DNA of 64,000 bases, taken from positions 411,899 through 475,898 of the forward strand of contig NZ_JACJHX010000002.1 of assembly GCF_014138605.1 (NCBI RefSeq), written 5' to 3'. Positions 30,379-38,900 of this stretch are shown here, piece after piece. Under the pieces are notes generated by a model, which was given only the letters and a program-made list of their open reading frames with translations, had not been told where the DNA came from and made no database searches. This DNA is from Peribacillus huizhouensis. GTDB lineage: Bacteria > Bacillota > Bacilli > Bacillales > DSM-1321. Every line of letters begins with the position of its first letter. Position 1 is the stretch's first letter. Position numbers and translations under genes: made by a program.

Positions 30379-31254
30379 TTATTTAAACGAACCAAATATT
30401 TCTGCTTCTAATCTACGACCTGTAGGTGTTGCTGCTAACCCACCTTCAGCTGTTTCACGAAGTGCGGATGGCATGCTTTGTCCTATTCGATACATGGCAT
30501 CAATCACTTCATCGCAAGGAATTCTGCTTGTGATACCAGCTAGTGCCATATCAGCTGCTGTTAGTGCATTAGATGCTCCCATCGCATTTCGTTTTACGCA
30601 AGGAACCTCGACAAGCCCTGCTACAGGATCACAAACGAGTCCGAGCATATTTTTCAAAGTGATGGCCATAGCTTCAGCAGCTTGAGTTGGCGTCCCTCCG
30701 GCTAATTCAACAATAGCAGCAGCTGCCATTCCACTTGCTGCACCGACCTCTGCTTGACAACCGCCAGCAGCTCCCGATATGGAAGCATTATTGGCCACAA
30801 CGAAGCCGAATGCAGCAGACGTAAACAAAAATTCAATCATTTCCAGTCGTGTTGGGTGTAGTTTCTCCTTTACAGCGAATAACGTTCCTGGGACTACACC
30901 TGCAGAACCAGCGGTTGGTGTTGCACAAATGACTCCCATTGCTGCGTTCACTTCATTTGTTGCTACCGCTTTACTCACAGCATCAAGAAGCAAATTGCCA
31001 GAAAGCGCTTTACCCGTTTGAATATATTGCTGTAATAAAACTGCGTCACCGCCCGTCAGTCCTGTAACGGATTGAACGCCTTTTAAACCTCGTTCTATCG
31101 CCTGTTCCATGACGGTTAAATTTGTATCCATCTTTTCTATTATTTTTTCTCTAGGCAGACCCGAGAAGCCCATTTCTTGTTGAATCATAATTTCAGCTAT
31201 TTTAACTTGTTTACTTTCTGCTCGTGCGACAAGTTCAGCAACATTCCGAAACAT
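30379..31254 (-). CDS. sdaAA: L-serine dehydratase, iron-sulfur-dependent, alpha subunit
   Basis: Deaminates L-serine to pyruvate using a [4Fe-4S] cluster. 291 residues; the ATG follows GGGGAGATACG. The alpha-chain signature is visible: SGLPREKIIEKM, GVICATPTAGSAGVVPGTLF, and the cluster cysteines in GLVCDPVAGLVEVPCVKRNA. It is paired with sdaAB 70 bases upstream and an EIIC-like transporter. This cluster is not at this position in B. subtilis. Confidence 0.95.
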   Translation of the reverse strand: MFRNVAELVARAESKQVKIAEIMIQQEMGFSGLPREKIIEKMDTNLTVMEQAIERGLKGVQSVTGLTGGDAVLLQQYIQTGKALSGNLLLDAVSKAVATNEVNAAMGVICATPTAGSAGVVPGTLFAVKEKLHPTRLEMIEFLFTSAAFGFVVANNASISGAAGGCQAEVGAASGMAAAAIVELAGGTPTQAAEAMAITLKNMLGLVCDPVAGLVEVPCVKRNAMGASNALTAADMALAGITSRIPCDEVIDAMYRIGQSMPSALRETAEGGLAATPTGRRLEAEIFGSFK

Positions 31255-31325
31255 CGTATCTCCCCATTTCTTATTTATCTATCATCGAAGTTGATCTAGG
31301 AGTTAAATAGGGCACTGGCCTTGAT

Positions 31326-31988
31326 TCACTCTACCATTCGAATCACTTGAGTAATATTTGGCAAGTGTTCAAGTTCTGTTATGATTTTGTCATGAATCCT
31401 TTGGTCTACTTCAATAATCATTAAAGCCATTTTCCCTTTTTCTTTCCTGGAAACTTCCATGTGGCTAATATTAATTTCATGATCTGCCAAAACAGTTGTC
31501 ACAGAGGAAATAAGTCCGAATTTATCATTGTGTACGACAAGTATAGCTGGATTCTCACCAGATAATTTAAGCTGAAATGAGTTTAACTCAGTAATTTCAA
31601 TCGTTCCGCCACCGATTGAGATACCAACAATCTCTACTTTTTTCGTTTCATCAAACAATTGTATTTTTACAGTATTAGGGTGGTCTGTAACGGTTTCTTC
31701 AACTGTGAATATGACCTCCATGCCCCATTCTTCTGCTAAGTTCAAAGATGTGGGGATTCGCTGATCATCGGTATCAAAATTTAATATTCCACCAACAACA
31801 GCAACATCTGTTCCATGGCCTTTATACGTTTTGGCGAAAGAACCATAGAATGAGATAATTGCTTTTTGCGGCTGTTTTCCTAACAGTGTACGAGCAACCC
31901 TACCAATTCGCGCAGCTCCGGCAGTGTGAGAACTAGAAGGCCCAATCATCACCGGACCAATAATATCAAAAGCAGATCTATACTTCAT
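31326..31988 (-). CDS. sdaAB: L-serine dehydratase, beta subunit
   Basis: 220 residues from the ATG at 31988, which gives the family N-terminus MKYRSAFDIIGPVMIGPSSS. An upstream in-frame ATG would add seven residues. The N-terminal beta domain (SSSHTAGAARIGRVA) is followed by a C-terminal ACT domain (about 148-218: ILVVHNDKFGLISSVTTVLA). It forms the serine dehydratase with SdaAA. Confidence 0.95.
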   Translation of the reverse strand: MKYRSAFDIIGPVMIGPSSSHTAGAARIGRVARTLLGKQPQKAIISFYGSFAKTYKGHGTDVAVVGGILNFDTDDQRIPTSLNLAEEWGMEVIFTVEETVTDHPNTVKIQLFDETKKVEIVGISIGGGTIEITELNSFQLKLSGENPAILVVHNDKFGLISSVTTVLADHEINISHMEVSRKEKGKMALMIIEVDQRIHDKIITELEHLPNITQVIRMVE

Positions 31989-32079
31989 GGCACATAGCCC
32001 CTTCATCATTCATATAGAATCATTCAGTCGCTTCCTTCAGACTAAATGATAGCGTTTTCAAAATTCCGTTATTATATTT

Positions 32080-33114
32080 TTATGCCGCTTGATTTTCTTC
32101 TTTTGTTCTAATTTGAGAAACCGTTCTTATTTTGAAATTTTTAAATAGTAGAGAGCCAAGGAAACCTGCAGTTGCACCTGTAGCAGCACAAATCAATGCA
32201 GTAATTGTAACTTTCATCGGATCATTAAACCCATACATAACAGCGAGGCCCGCAATCGGCGTTGCCGTACCCGTTGCATTGTTTACTAACCCAAACATCG
32301 ATACAACAACCCCAGCAGCAGCTCCGCCGATAAAGTTCGTTATATAAACCGGAATTGGATTAGCTGAAATAATATCTGCCTGTGTTAGCGGTTCAATCGC
32401 TACAGCAATTGTCGTTCTTCTGTCCCCAAACTTCAAACGGTCGAATAAAACAAAATTCATAAAAGAAGAGCCAAATACAGCCAATGCCCCAATCGCCATC
32501 GGCAGACCGGTTAACCCAAGCATTGCAGTTAAGGCCATAGAGCTTAAAGGTGCAGTTGCTACAACCGTAATAACTCCTCCAAGAATAATCCCCATTAAGA
32601 TTGGATTGCTGTTTGCTGTTTCGGTAATAATTCCACCAATATTCAATAATGTTGCATCAACTATTGGGTTCACCGTAACGGCAATGAAACGTACAAGAGG
32701 TGCTGCTATAATAATTGTTACGATCAGATCTAGACCTGCTGGTACTTTTTTCTCAATCACTAATACGATGAAAGCGACTATATAGCCAGCGAAAAATCCC
32801 GGAAGTAATCCCAAACCAGCACAAGAAACGCCAAGTAACAAAGCATATACAGGAGAAACCCCTAATGCAAGAGCAACTAGAGCAGCCGCAGCAACACCGC
32901 CCATACTTCCAGCAGCATCTCCTACCTCCCCTAGAAAGGCAAAATTCAATAAATCGCCTCCGACATATCTCTGAAATGCCTCAACAAGAAATGCAGCCAC
33001 TGCAGCATTAGCGAGCGCTCCCATCGCTTTCATACCTTTTGGCGCTTTAAAACTAAAAAATGAAAACAACCCTAGCACCAATAATAATAGTGCTGTTCCT
33101 TTAATAATTTCCAT
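32080..33114 (-). CDS. PTS EIIC-like membrane transporter of the sda cluster
   Basis: 344 residues, nearly all hydrophobic, with about nine to ten membrane segments rich in Gly and Ala (SFKAPKGMKAMGALANAAVA, then PNPI-like loops NPIVDATLLNIGG and ANPIPVYITNFIGG). This resembles the EIIC_2 group annotated as PTS sugar transporter subunit IIC, but no EIIA or EIIB lies nearby. It is the first gene of the operon with sdaAB and sdaAA, so it may carry serine or a related compound (inference). Confidence 0.7.
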   Translation of the reverse strand: MEIIKGTALLLLVLGLFSFFSFKAPKGMKAMGALANAAVAAFLVEAFQRYVGGDLLNFAFLGEVGDAAGSMGGVAAAALVALALGVSPVYALLLGVSCAGLGLLPGFFAGYIVAFIVLVIEKKVPAGLDLIVTIIIAAPLVRFIAVTVNPIVDATLLNIGGIITETANSNPILMGIILGGVITVVATAPLSSMALTAMLGLTGLPMAIGALAVFGSSFMNFVLFDRLKFGDRRTTIAVAIEPLTQADIISANPIPVYITNFIGGAAAGVVVSMFGLVNNATGTATPIAGLAVMYGFNDPMKVTITALICAATGATAGFLGSLLFKNFKIRTVSQIRTKEENQAA

Positions 33115-33212
33115 CTGCTGTTCCCCCTCGGTGTACGATTCATAGATTAATAATTGCTGTTACATACATTCTTCTCATGAATTGTTATTTTACTAACATA
33201 GTAAAACAAAAA

Positions 33213-33226
33213 TGAAAGCCCTTTCA
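33213..33226 (-). promoter_or_regulatory. Candidate CcpA cre site upstream of the sda operon
   Basis: TGAAAGCCCTTTCA differs from the cre consensus TGWAARCGYTWNCW only at the central G. It lies about 100 bases before the EIIC-like gene, in the promoter region, so carbon catabolite control is plausible. The rest of 33115-33371 has no gene. Confidence 0.4.
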
Positions 33227-33371
33227 AAATCAAGTTCATCATATCATATGAATTCATAGATTTACACTACTTTTTAGAATTTATTAAATATAACACTATT
33301 CAAAATATTATATATTCAAATAACATTAAACTTGATGCAAACGAAAGTATAAGTCCCTTTTGGGTAAGAAT

Positions 33372-33445
33372 AAGGGTCTGACCTCGCACTCTATACACAG
33401 TTTTAAAACTACTTGTATATATGTTTGCTGGGACTGACCCTCTCG
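33372..33445. repeat. GGTCAGACC-family element downstream of ysmA
   Basis: Left AAGGGTCTGACCTCGCACTC, right TGGGACTGACCCTCTCG. The inner left part (CTCTATACACAGTTT) is shared with the copies near 43.1 and 51.3 kb. It lies between the ysmA stop and the start of the EIIC gene. Confidence 0.8.
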
Positions 33446-33475
33446 TTTGGAAATAATCTAGACTAGATCGACTTA

Positions 33476-33922
33476 TTAAAACGTGCCCATCTTCTGTTTC
33501 ATCTCCTCTATCCATGCCACTGATTTTCCGGTTTTCTTACTGATTTGAACAATCGTACCACGACCTGTAAAGCACACTTTCCCTTCCTTCGTCCCCATAT
33601 AATGAAGATCAACGGATGAATTTCCAATTCGTGCTGCTTTGACGTGAACATCTATGTCATCATCGAAAAACAATTGCTCGACAAAGTCACATTGTAGATC
33701 GGCGACAACAGGGATTTCCTTTGCCTCCTCGTATAACCAATATTGCATAAAGCCGATCCTCTTAAAATATTCAATTCTAGCTACTTCAAAATACGTAAAC
33801 GGAACCGAATTATTTACATGTCCAAACATGTCTGTCTCCGAAAAACGGACTTTAACCCGATGTTTAAATTGAAAGGATGATGCCCACTCCGCCATATTCT
33901 CAATATATCGTATTCTACTCAT
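33476..33922 (-). CDS. ysmA: Acyl-CoA thioesterase (4HBT, hotdog fold)
   Basis: About 148 residues from the ATG at 33922, with GGGAG upstream. The 4-hydroxybenzoyl-CoA thioesterase core is visible: VRFSETDMFGHVNNSVPFTY (about residues 22-41, with the catalytic-type Asp) and DLQCDFVEQLFFDDDIDVHV. It would release a free acid from a CoA ester. It lies near sdhB as in B. subtilis. A perfect FadR-type palindrome 73 bases upstream suggests control by long-chain acyl-CoA. Confidence 0.88.
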   Translation of the reverse strand: MSRIRYIENMAEWASSFQFKHRVKVRFSETDMFGHVNNSVPFTYFEVARIEYFKRIGFMQYWLYEEAKEIPVVADLQCDFVEQLFFDDDIDVHVKAARIGNSSVDLHYMGTKEGKVCFTGRGTIVQISKKTGKSVAWIEEMKQKMGTF

Positions 33923-33939
33923 CCTGTTCACTCCCTTTC

Positions 33940-33994
33940 TCCCGCATTAACGGGCTTTATCCCCATCTACACTTCTTCCTGAAGTTTCACTTTA
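33940..33994. repeat. AAGTGAAACTTC/CCCGTTAA element, copy 3
   Basis: CCCGCATTAACGGG at the left and CTGAAGTTTCACTTTAT at the right, only 55 bases in all: a minimal version of the family. It sits in the 5' untranslated region of ysmA, directly next to the FadR-type operator. Confidence 0.7.
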
Positions 33995-34012
33995 TGAATG
34001 ATTATTCATTCA
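33995..34012. promoter_or_regulatory. FadR-type operator upstream of ysmA
   Basis: TGAATGATTATTCATTCA is a perfect 18-bp palindrome that matches the B. subtilis FadR box TGAATGAMTANTCATTCA except for T in place of A or C at one spacer position. FadR is encoded at 46228-46815. Confidence 0.7.
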
Positions 34013-34052
34013 TATTATCTTTAAACATATTATTTTGAAAAGAATAAAGGAT

Positions 34053-34565
34053 TCAATCCTTCTTTTCTTTTTTAATAATAACGTCACCTGTAACGATATC
34101 CTTTTCTTGTTTTTTTATGGAAAGTATTGCTGCCTGGCCGTCACTAGGAGAACCATCCGAAAAATACATCGGAAAAAGCGAAAAAAACATTATATAAAAC
34201 GAAAAATAAATAAATTGGTACCAAAAAATAGAATTATTTAATATATCTACAAATATAAGTCCATTGATAATAAATATGCTGATTAAATTGAACAGCGCTC
34301 CACCTAAATAAATCATCACACTTTTAAAAGGGTGATTGACTTGTAATTTATCGAACTCACAGTGTCCATTCCAAAAGTAATATTTTTTTATATCCATTTT
34401 CAAGATCGAAAATAATTTATTGCCGCAACCGAGTGTAAGCTTTTTCCCTTTACCACCGAATATTGCAGCACAGAATAGGTGTCCACTTAAGTGAATAAAT
34501 GTGACCATCGGCATGATGAGAAAAAAAGAAAAAATGAACTTGGTAACATCTGCTAAATCAAACAA
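34053..34565 (-). CDS. Membrane protein, degenerate M50/site-2-protease-like
   Basis: 170 residues from a TTG behind AGGAGG. About four membrane segments. HLSGH at residues 25-29 occupies the place of the HExxH zinc motif, but Glu is replaced by Leu. SPSDG at 139-143 resembles the second metal motif (P.DG). The two His and the Asp remain, so it may bind metal without proteolysis, or be a decayed protease. The C-terminal tail is very Lys-rich. There is no counterpart here in B. subtilis. Confidence 0.55.
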   Translation of the reverse strand: MFDLADVTKFIFSFFLIMPMVTFIHLSGHLFCAAIFGGKGKKLTLGCGNKLFSILKMDIKKYYFWNGHCEFDKLQVNHPFKSVMIYLGGALFNLISIFIINGLIFVDILNNSIFWYQFIYFSFYIMFFSLFPMYFSDGSPSDGQAAILSIKKQEKDIVTGDVIIKKEKKD

Positions 34566-34714
34566 ACTATTACCTCCTACAGCGCAAGCCTTTCTTTTTG
34601 TTGTACTACTCTCTACCCAGTGCTAATCGTAAATAACTGGAAATTTTTCCTTGTCTGTTTTTGACGCATAAGTGGGAATTCAGAAATCTCCATAATAGGG
34701 ATGCCCCCAAAAGT

Positions 34715-34810
34715 AAAGGGTCTGACCCCGCAACAACTAAATACAGTAAACGTGTCTAAGACACTATATACTGATTTAGAGTGCGAGGTCAGACCCTTAT
34801 GAGACACCTC
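34715..34810. repeat. GGTCAGACC-family element after sdhB
   Basis: Left AAAGGGTCTGACCCCGCAAC, right GTGCGAGGTCAGACCCTTAT followed by GAGACACCTC. Its body is almost the same as the copy at 46957-47043. It starts five bases after the sdhB stop codon and can act as the operon terminator. Confidence 0.85.
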
Positions 34811-34814
34811 ATTA

Positions 34815-35582
34815 TTAGACTTGATCGCTCCCGAAGAAGTTACGGAATGATTGAAGTGTTGTATCTCGGTTTAATGCAGCGATTGACGTAGTCAGTGGGA
34901 TACCTTTCGGGCAAGATTGTACACAGTTTTGTGAGTTCCCACAGTTTGCTAGGCCTCCGTCTCCCATAATTGCATTCAAACGATCTGAACGGTTCATTTC
35001 TCCAGTTGGATGGGCATTGAATAGACGTACTTGTGAAAGTGCTGATGGTCCGATGAAGTCGGAAGAACTGTTCACATTCGGGCAAGCTTCCAGGCAGACA
35101 CCACAAGTCATACATTTAGAAAGTTCGTACGCCCATTGACGTTTCTTTTCTGGCATACGAGGACCTGGTCCAAGATTATACGTTCCATCGATTGGGATCC
35201 ATGCTTTTACTTTTTTCAATGAATCGAACATACGGCTACGATCCACCTGTAGGTCGCGAACTACAGGGAATGTGCGCATAGGGCTTAAGCGAATCGGTTG
35301 TTCTAATTGGTCGATAAGTGCTGTACAAGACTGTCTTGGCTTGCCATTGATCACCATTGAACAAGCACCACAAACTTCTTCCAAGCAGTTCATGTCCCAA
35401 GCAATCGGTGTTGTTGTTTTTCCGTCTACTGTTACCGGGTTACGGCGGATTTCCATCAGTGCAGAAATGACGTTCATATTTGGACGATACTCTAATTCAA
35501 AAGTCTCTGTATATGGAGCTGAATCTGGAGTATCTTGTCTAGATATTTCAAAACGTACTGTTTTTGTCTTAGTCTCAGCCAT
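34815..35582 (-). CDS. sdhB: Succinate dehydrogenase iron-sulfur subunit
   Basis: 255 residues; carries electrons from SdhA FAD to SdhC haem/menaquinone. [2Fe-2S] ligands C66, C71, C74, C86 (NCLEEVCGACSMVINGK, then SC) and the [4Fe-4S] and [3Fe-4S] sets CMTCGVCLEACP and CGNSQNCVQSCPKGIP are all present. It is the last gene of the sdhCAB operon, 18 bases after sdhA. Confidence 0.97.
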   Translation of the reverse strand: MAETKTKTVRFEISRQDTPDSAPYTETFELEYRPNMNVISALMEIRRNPVTVDGKTTTPIAWDMNCLEEVCGACSMVINGKPRQSCTALIDQLEQPIRLSPMRTFPVVRDLQVDRSRMFDSLKKVKAWIPIDGTYNLGPGPRMPEKKRQWAYELSKCMTCGVCLEACPNVNSSSDFIGPSALSQVRLFNAHPTGEMNRSDRLNAIMGDGGLANCGNSQNCVQSCPKGIPLTTSIAALNRDTTLQSFRNFFGSDQV

Positions 35583-35600
35583 TGTTTTCTCCCCCTCTTT

Positions 35601-37352
35601 TTAATGTGTTGTCGTATAGTCGCGTTTACGAGGTGCAATTAACGAAACATCAATATCTTCGTAATAGAATTCAGGAGCTGAATTTGGTCCAGTAAACTTA
35701 GCCATTGTTGTTTTCATGAATTCTTCATCGTTACGTTCCGGGAAGTCCGGTTTATAATGAGCTCCGCGACTTTCGTTACGATTAAGAGCACCTATTGTAA
35801 TGACGCGAGCTAATTGGAGCATGTTTTGTAATTGTCTCGTGAAAGAAGCTCCTTGGTTGCTCCATTTTGCTGTATCTAGGATATTAATGTTTTTATACCG
35901 TTCCATTAACTCGAGAATCTTCGCATCTGTTGCTTGTAATCGATCGTTATGACGTACTACAGTTACGTTATTTGTCATCCATTCGCCAAGCTCTTTGTGT
36001 ATAACATAGGCATTTTCTGTTCCATTAAGCGACATAATGCCATCCCATTTTTCTTGTTCTTGCTTCACATAACCATCGAATAAAGAAGATGGTAGAGATT
36101 CGCTTGTTTTCTCAAGACCAGAAATATATTTAACAGCATTTGGCCCTGCTACCATTCCACCGTAAATAGCGGAAAGAAGAGAGTTAGCACCTAGGCGGTT
36201 GCCACCATGCTGTGAATAATCACACTCACCTGCAGCGAATAAGCCTTTAATATTGGTCATTTGATCATAATCTACCCATAGTCCGCCCATTGAATAGTGA
36301 ACAGCCGGGAAGATTTTCATTGGCACTTTACGTGGATCTTCACCCATGAATTTTTCATAGATTTCAATAATTCCACCAAGTTTAATATCCAATTCTTTCG
36401 GATCTTTATGAGAGAGATCCAGGTAAACCATGTTTTCGCCATTAATACCGAGCTTCATGTTTACGCACACATCGAAAATCTCACGCGTTGCAATATCACG
36501 CGGTACAAGGTTTCCGTATGCCGGATATTTCTCTTCCAAGAAATACCACGGTTTTCCATCTTTATACGTCCAAACGCGTCCGCCTTCTCCACGAGCTGAT
36601 TCTGACATTAATCGAAGTTTATCATCTCCAGGTAGTGCAGTTGGATGGATTTGAATGAATTCTCCATTCGAATAAATCGCGCCTTGTTGATAAACAATAG
36701 AAGCCGCTGATCCTGTATTGATCATTGAGTTCGTTGATTTACCAAAGATGATCCCTGGTCCACCGGTTGCCATAATGACAGCATCGCCTGGGAACGCTTT
36801 TATTTCCATTGTTTTTAAGTCTTGGCCAACAATCCCGCGCGCTACTTGATCTTCGTCTATAACAGCCCCGAGGAATTCCCAGCCTTCATATTTCGTAACA
36901 AGTCCTTCTACCTCATAGCGACGAACTTGTTCGTCTAATGCATATAGCAATTGCTGTCCGGTTGTCGCCCCAGCAAATGCTGTACGGTGATGCTGTGTTC
37001 CACCGAAGCGACGGAAATCTAGTAAACCTTCAGGTGTACGGTTGAACATAACACCCATCCGGTCGAACATATGAATAATTGATGGTGCCGCTTCACACAT
37101 TGCTTTAACTGGCGGTTGGTTCGCTAAGAAATCGCCGCCGTAAACCGTATCATCAAAGTGAATCAATGGGGAGTCCCCTTCACCTTTTGTATTTACCGCT
37201 CCATTTATGCCACCTTGAGCACAAACAGAGTGCGAGCGTTTAACAGGAACTAAAGAGAATAAATCTACCTGTTGTCCATGCTCAGCCGCTTTAATCGTAG
37301 CCATTAATCCAGCTAGACCTCCACCGACGACAATAATTTTACCTTTACCCAT
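35601..37352 (-). CDS. sdhA: Succinate dehydrogenase flavoprotein subunit
   Basis: 583 residues. FAD-binding GGGLAGLMATIKAAEHG at residues 9-25; the covalent-FAD His region HSVCAQGGINGAVNTK near 41-56; active-site residues in HPTALPGDDKLRLMSESARG and the C-terminal GGNRLGANSLLSAIYGG. It oxidises succinate to fumarate on the inner face of the membrane. It is the middle gene of sdhCAB. Confidence 0.97.
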   Translation of the reverse strand: MGKGKIIVVGGGLAGLMATIKAAEHGQQVDLFSLVPVKRSHSVCAQGGINGAVNTKGEGDSPLIHFDDTVYGGDFLANQPPVKAMCEAAPSIIHMFDRMGVMFNRTPEGLLDFRRFGGTQHHRTAFAGATTGQQLLYALDEQVRRYEVEGLVTKYEGWEFLGAVIDEDQVARGIVGQDLKTMEIKAFPGDAVIMATGGPGIIFGKSTNSMINTGSAASIVYQQGAIYSNGEFIQIHPTALPGDDKLRLMSESARGEGGRVWTYKDGKPWYFLEEKYPAYGNLVPRDIATREIFDVCVNMKLGINGENMVYLDLSHKDPKELDIKLGGIIEIYEKFMGEDPRKVPMKIFPAVHYSMGGLWVDYDQMTNIKGLFAAGECDYSQHGGNRLGANSLLSAIYGGMVAGPNAVKYISGLEKTSESLPSSLFDGYVKQEQEKWDGIMSLNGTENAYVIHKELGEWMTNNVTVVRHNDRLQATDAKILELMERYKNINILDTAKWSNQGASFTRQLQNMLQLARVITIGALNRNESRGAHYKPDFPERNDEEFMKTTMAKFTGPNSAPEFYYEDIDVSLIAPRKRDYTTTH

Positions 37353-37414
37353 TATTGCTCACTCCCTCATATCCGTTCAAAACTTGTTAGCTTGCACTGA
37401 TTGATTCTAACCCC

Positions 37415-38023
37415 TTATACGAAAGCAAAAATTGCACGTAGCCCAATATAGCTAAGGACTAGGAATATTACCAACGTTATATAAGTCATGACCTTTTGCG
37501 ATTTAGGTGAAACGGTTAACCCCCAGCTTACTGAGAATGACCAAAGACCATTAGCGAAATGGAAAACAGTTGAAATAAGACCTACAATATAAAAAGCAAT
37601 CATGAATGGGCTTGAAAAAATCGTTGCCATCATGTCAAAGTTTACTTCAGCGCCAAGTGCCGCTTGAATTCTTGTTGTATACACATGCCAAATAAGAAAG
37701 ATTAACGTTATAATTCCTGATGCCCTCTGTAAAAAGAACATCCAGTTACGGAAAAAACTAAATCTCCCTAAATTGTTTTTAGCTGTAAAAGCGATGTAAA
37801 TCCCATAAACAGCATGGAAAATCAACGGTAAATAAATGACAACAAATTCTACGACAATCTTGATCGGCGTGAATTCAATTAAGTGAACCGCTGCATTGAA
37901 GGTGTCCGCTCCTTTTGTTGCCATATAGTTGACTGTTAAATGAAAGATTAAAAACAGTCCAATCGGAACTACCCCAAGAAGTGAATGAAGCCTACGATTC
38001 CCAAACTCTCGATTTTGCGCCAC
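37415..38023 (-). CDS. sdhC: Succinate dehydrogenase cytochrome b558 subunit
   Basis: 202 residues from the GTG at 38023, preceded by AAGGGGGGG. This gives the B. subtilis length and N-terminus (NREFGNRRLHSLLGVVPIGL); a longer frame upstream has no start signal. Five membrane segments; His residues in RRLHSLLG, FHLTVNY, FHAVYG and WHVYTT are the expected di-haem ligands. It anchors SdhA and SdhB and passes electrons to menaquinone. Confidence 0.95.
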   Translation of the reverse strand: MAQNREFGNRRLHSLLGVVPIGLFLIFHLTVNYMATKGADTFNAAVHLIEFTPIKIVVEFVVIYLPLIFHAVYGIYIAFTAKNNLGRFSFFRNWMFFLQRASGIITLIFLIWHVYTTRIQAALGAEVNFDMMATIFSSPFMIAFYIVGLISTVFHFANGLWSFSVSWGLTVSPKSQKVMTYITLVIFLVLSYIGLRAIFAFV

Positions 38024-38133
38024 AAAGTGCCCCCCCTTAATTTGTGAAAACTCTCGCAAAGATAAATTCAATTCTCCCTTACCCCTGCATTTACTAAATG
38101 TATGAAACTATTTAACAATCCTCTGACATGTCC

Positions 38134-38162
38134 ATTTTACCCCTGTCTGATAATTGCGTCAA
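38134..38162 (-). promoter_or_regulatory. Sigma-A promoter of sdhCAB
   Basis: TTGACG (38157-38162), 17 bases, TAAAAT (38134-38139) on the minus strand, about 110 bases before the sdhC start. The divergent yslB promoter probably lies nearer 38340-38355 (TATAAT at 38350-38355). Confidence 0.75.
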
Positions 38163-38380
38163 GAAAACGGATACAAGATTTCTTTTTTTAAAATAGAATT
38201 ATTTTACTAGTCTAAAGCGAATTAAATTAGTAACTAAAAATGGTATGTTACCTTATTCCCTTAAGGAAAATTCCAGAAAACGTCATTTATCCAACAATTT
38301 AATTTAGGATTTTGCTATAAAAAATTAATGCTTCAATTCTTAAAACGTATATAATAGTTGTATAGAAAGTGGGGAATACG

Positions 38381-38836
38381 ATGGAAAAAGATGCTCAGGC
38401 TCTACAAGAAATATCTGACAATACTGAAATGAATATCCCGATTTTTGGCTATGAATTAATTAGAGAAATATTATTAAATGATATTTTAGGCAAAGATTCT
38501 CCCCATGTTCTATATTGGGCTGGAAAACAGTTGGCAAGGAAATTTCCGCTTCACAACATAGATGAAATCATTGACTTTTTCTCTAGTGCCGGCTGGGGGG
38601 ACTTGACATTTGTCAAACAATCTAAAGATGAACTTGAAATGGCATTAACCGGTATAATGGTTGAAAGACGGTTTAAATTGAACACGGAATGTCACTTTCA
38701 ACTAGAGACTGGATTTCTCGCTGAACAAATCAGCCTCCAAAAAAAGTTTACAGCAGAAGGCGCTGAAGAATCGAAACGGCGTGCTGGAAGAGTGACGATA
38801 TTGGTAAAATTAGATTTAAAAGACCCGATTGAGTAG
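38381..38836 (+). CDS. yslB: DUF2507 protein YslB
   Basis: About 151 residues from the ATG at 38381 (GGGG six bases upstream; a GTG four codons earlier is possible). Alpha/beta protein of the V4R-like DUF2507 group: IFGYELIREILLNDILGKDS, then VLYWAGKQLARKFP and HFQLETGFLAEQI. It lies between sdhC and lysC, as in B. subtilis. Function unknown. It shares a terminator with lysC, transcribed the other way. Confidence 0.88.
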   Translation: MEKDAQALQEISDNTEMNIPIFGYELIREILLNDILGKDSPHVLYWAGKQLARKFPLHNIDEIIDFFSSAGWGDLTFVKQSKDELEMALTGIMVERRFKLNTECHFQLETGFLAEQISLQKKFTAEGAEESKRRAGRVTILVKLDLKDPIE

Positions 38837-38847
38837 ATAAAAAGAAA

Positions 38848-38891
38848 AGAGGATCGTTAGGCCATGCTTTGCATAGGTTTAACGATCCTCT
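38848..38891. terminator. Bidirectional terminator between yslB and lysC
   Basis: AGAGGATCGTTA (38848-38859) and TAACGATCCTCT (38880-38891) are perfectly inverted, between convergent genes ending at 38836 and 38901. Confidence 0.8.
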
Positions 38892-38900
38892 ACTCATTTT

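Noticed and set aside
33300..33515. 71-codon minus-strand frame downstream of ysmA
   Set aside because: It runs through a GGTCAGACC repeat and overlaps the end of ysmA; no start signal.
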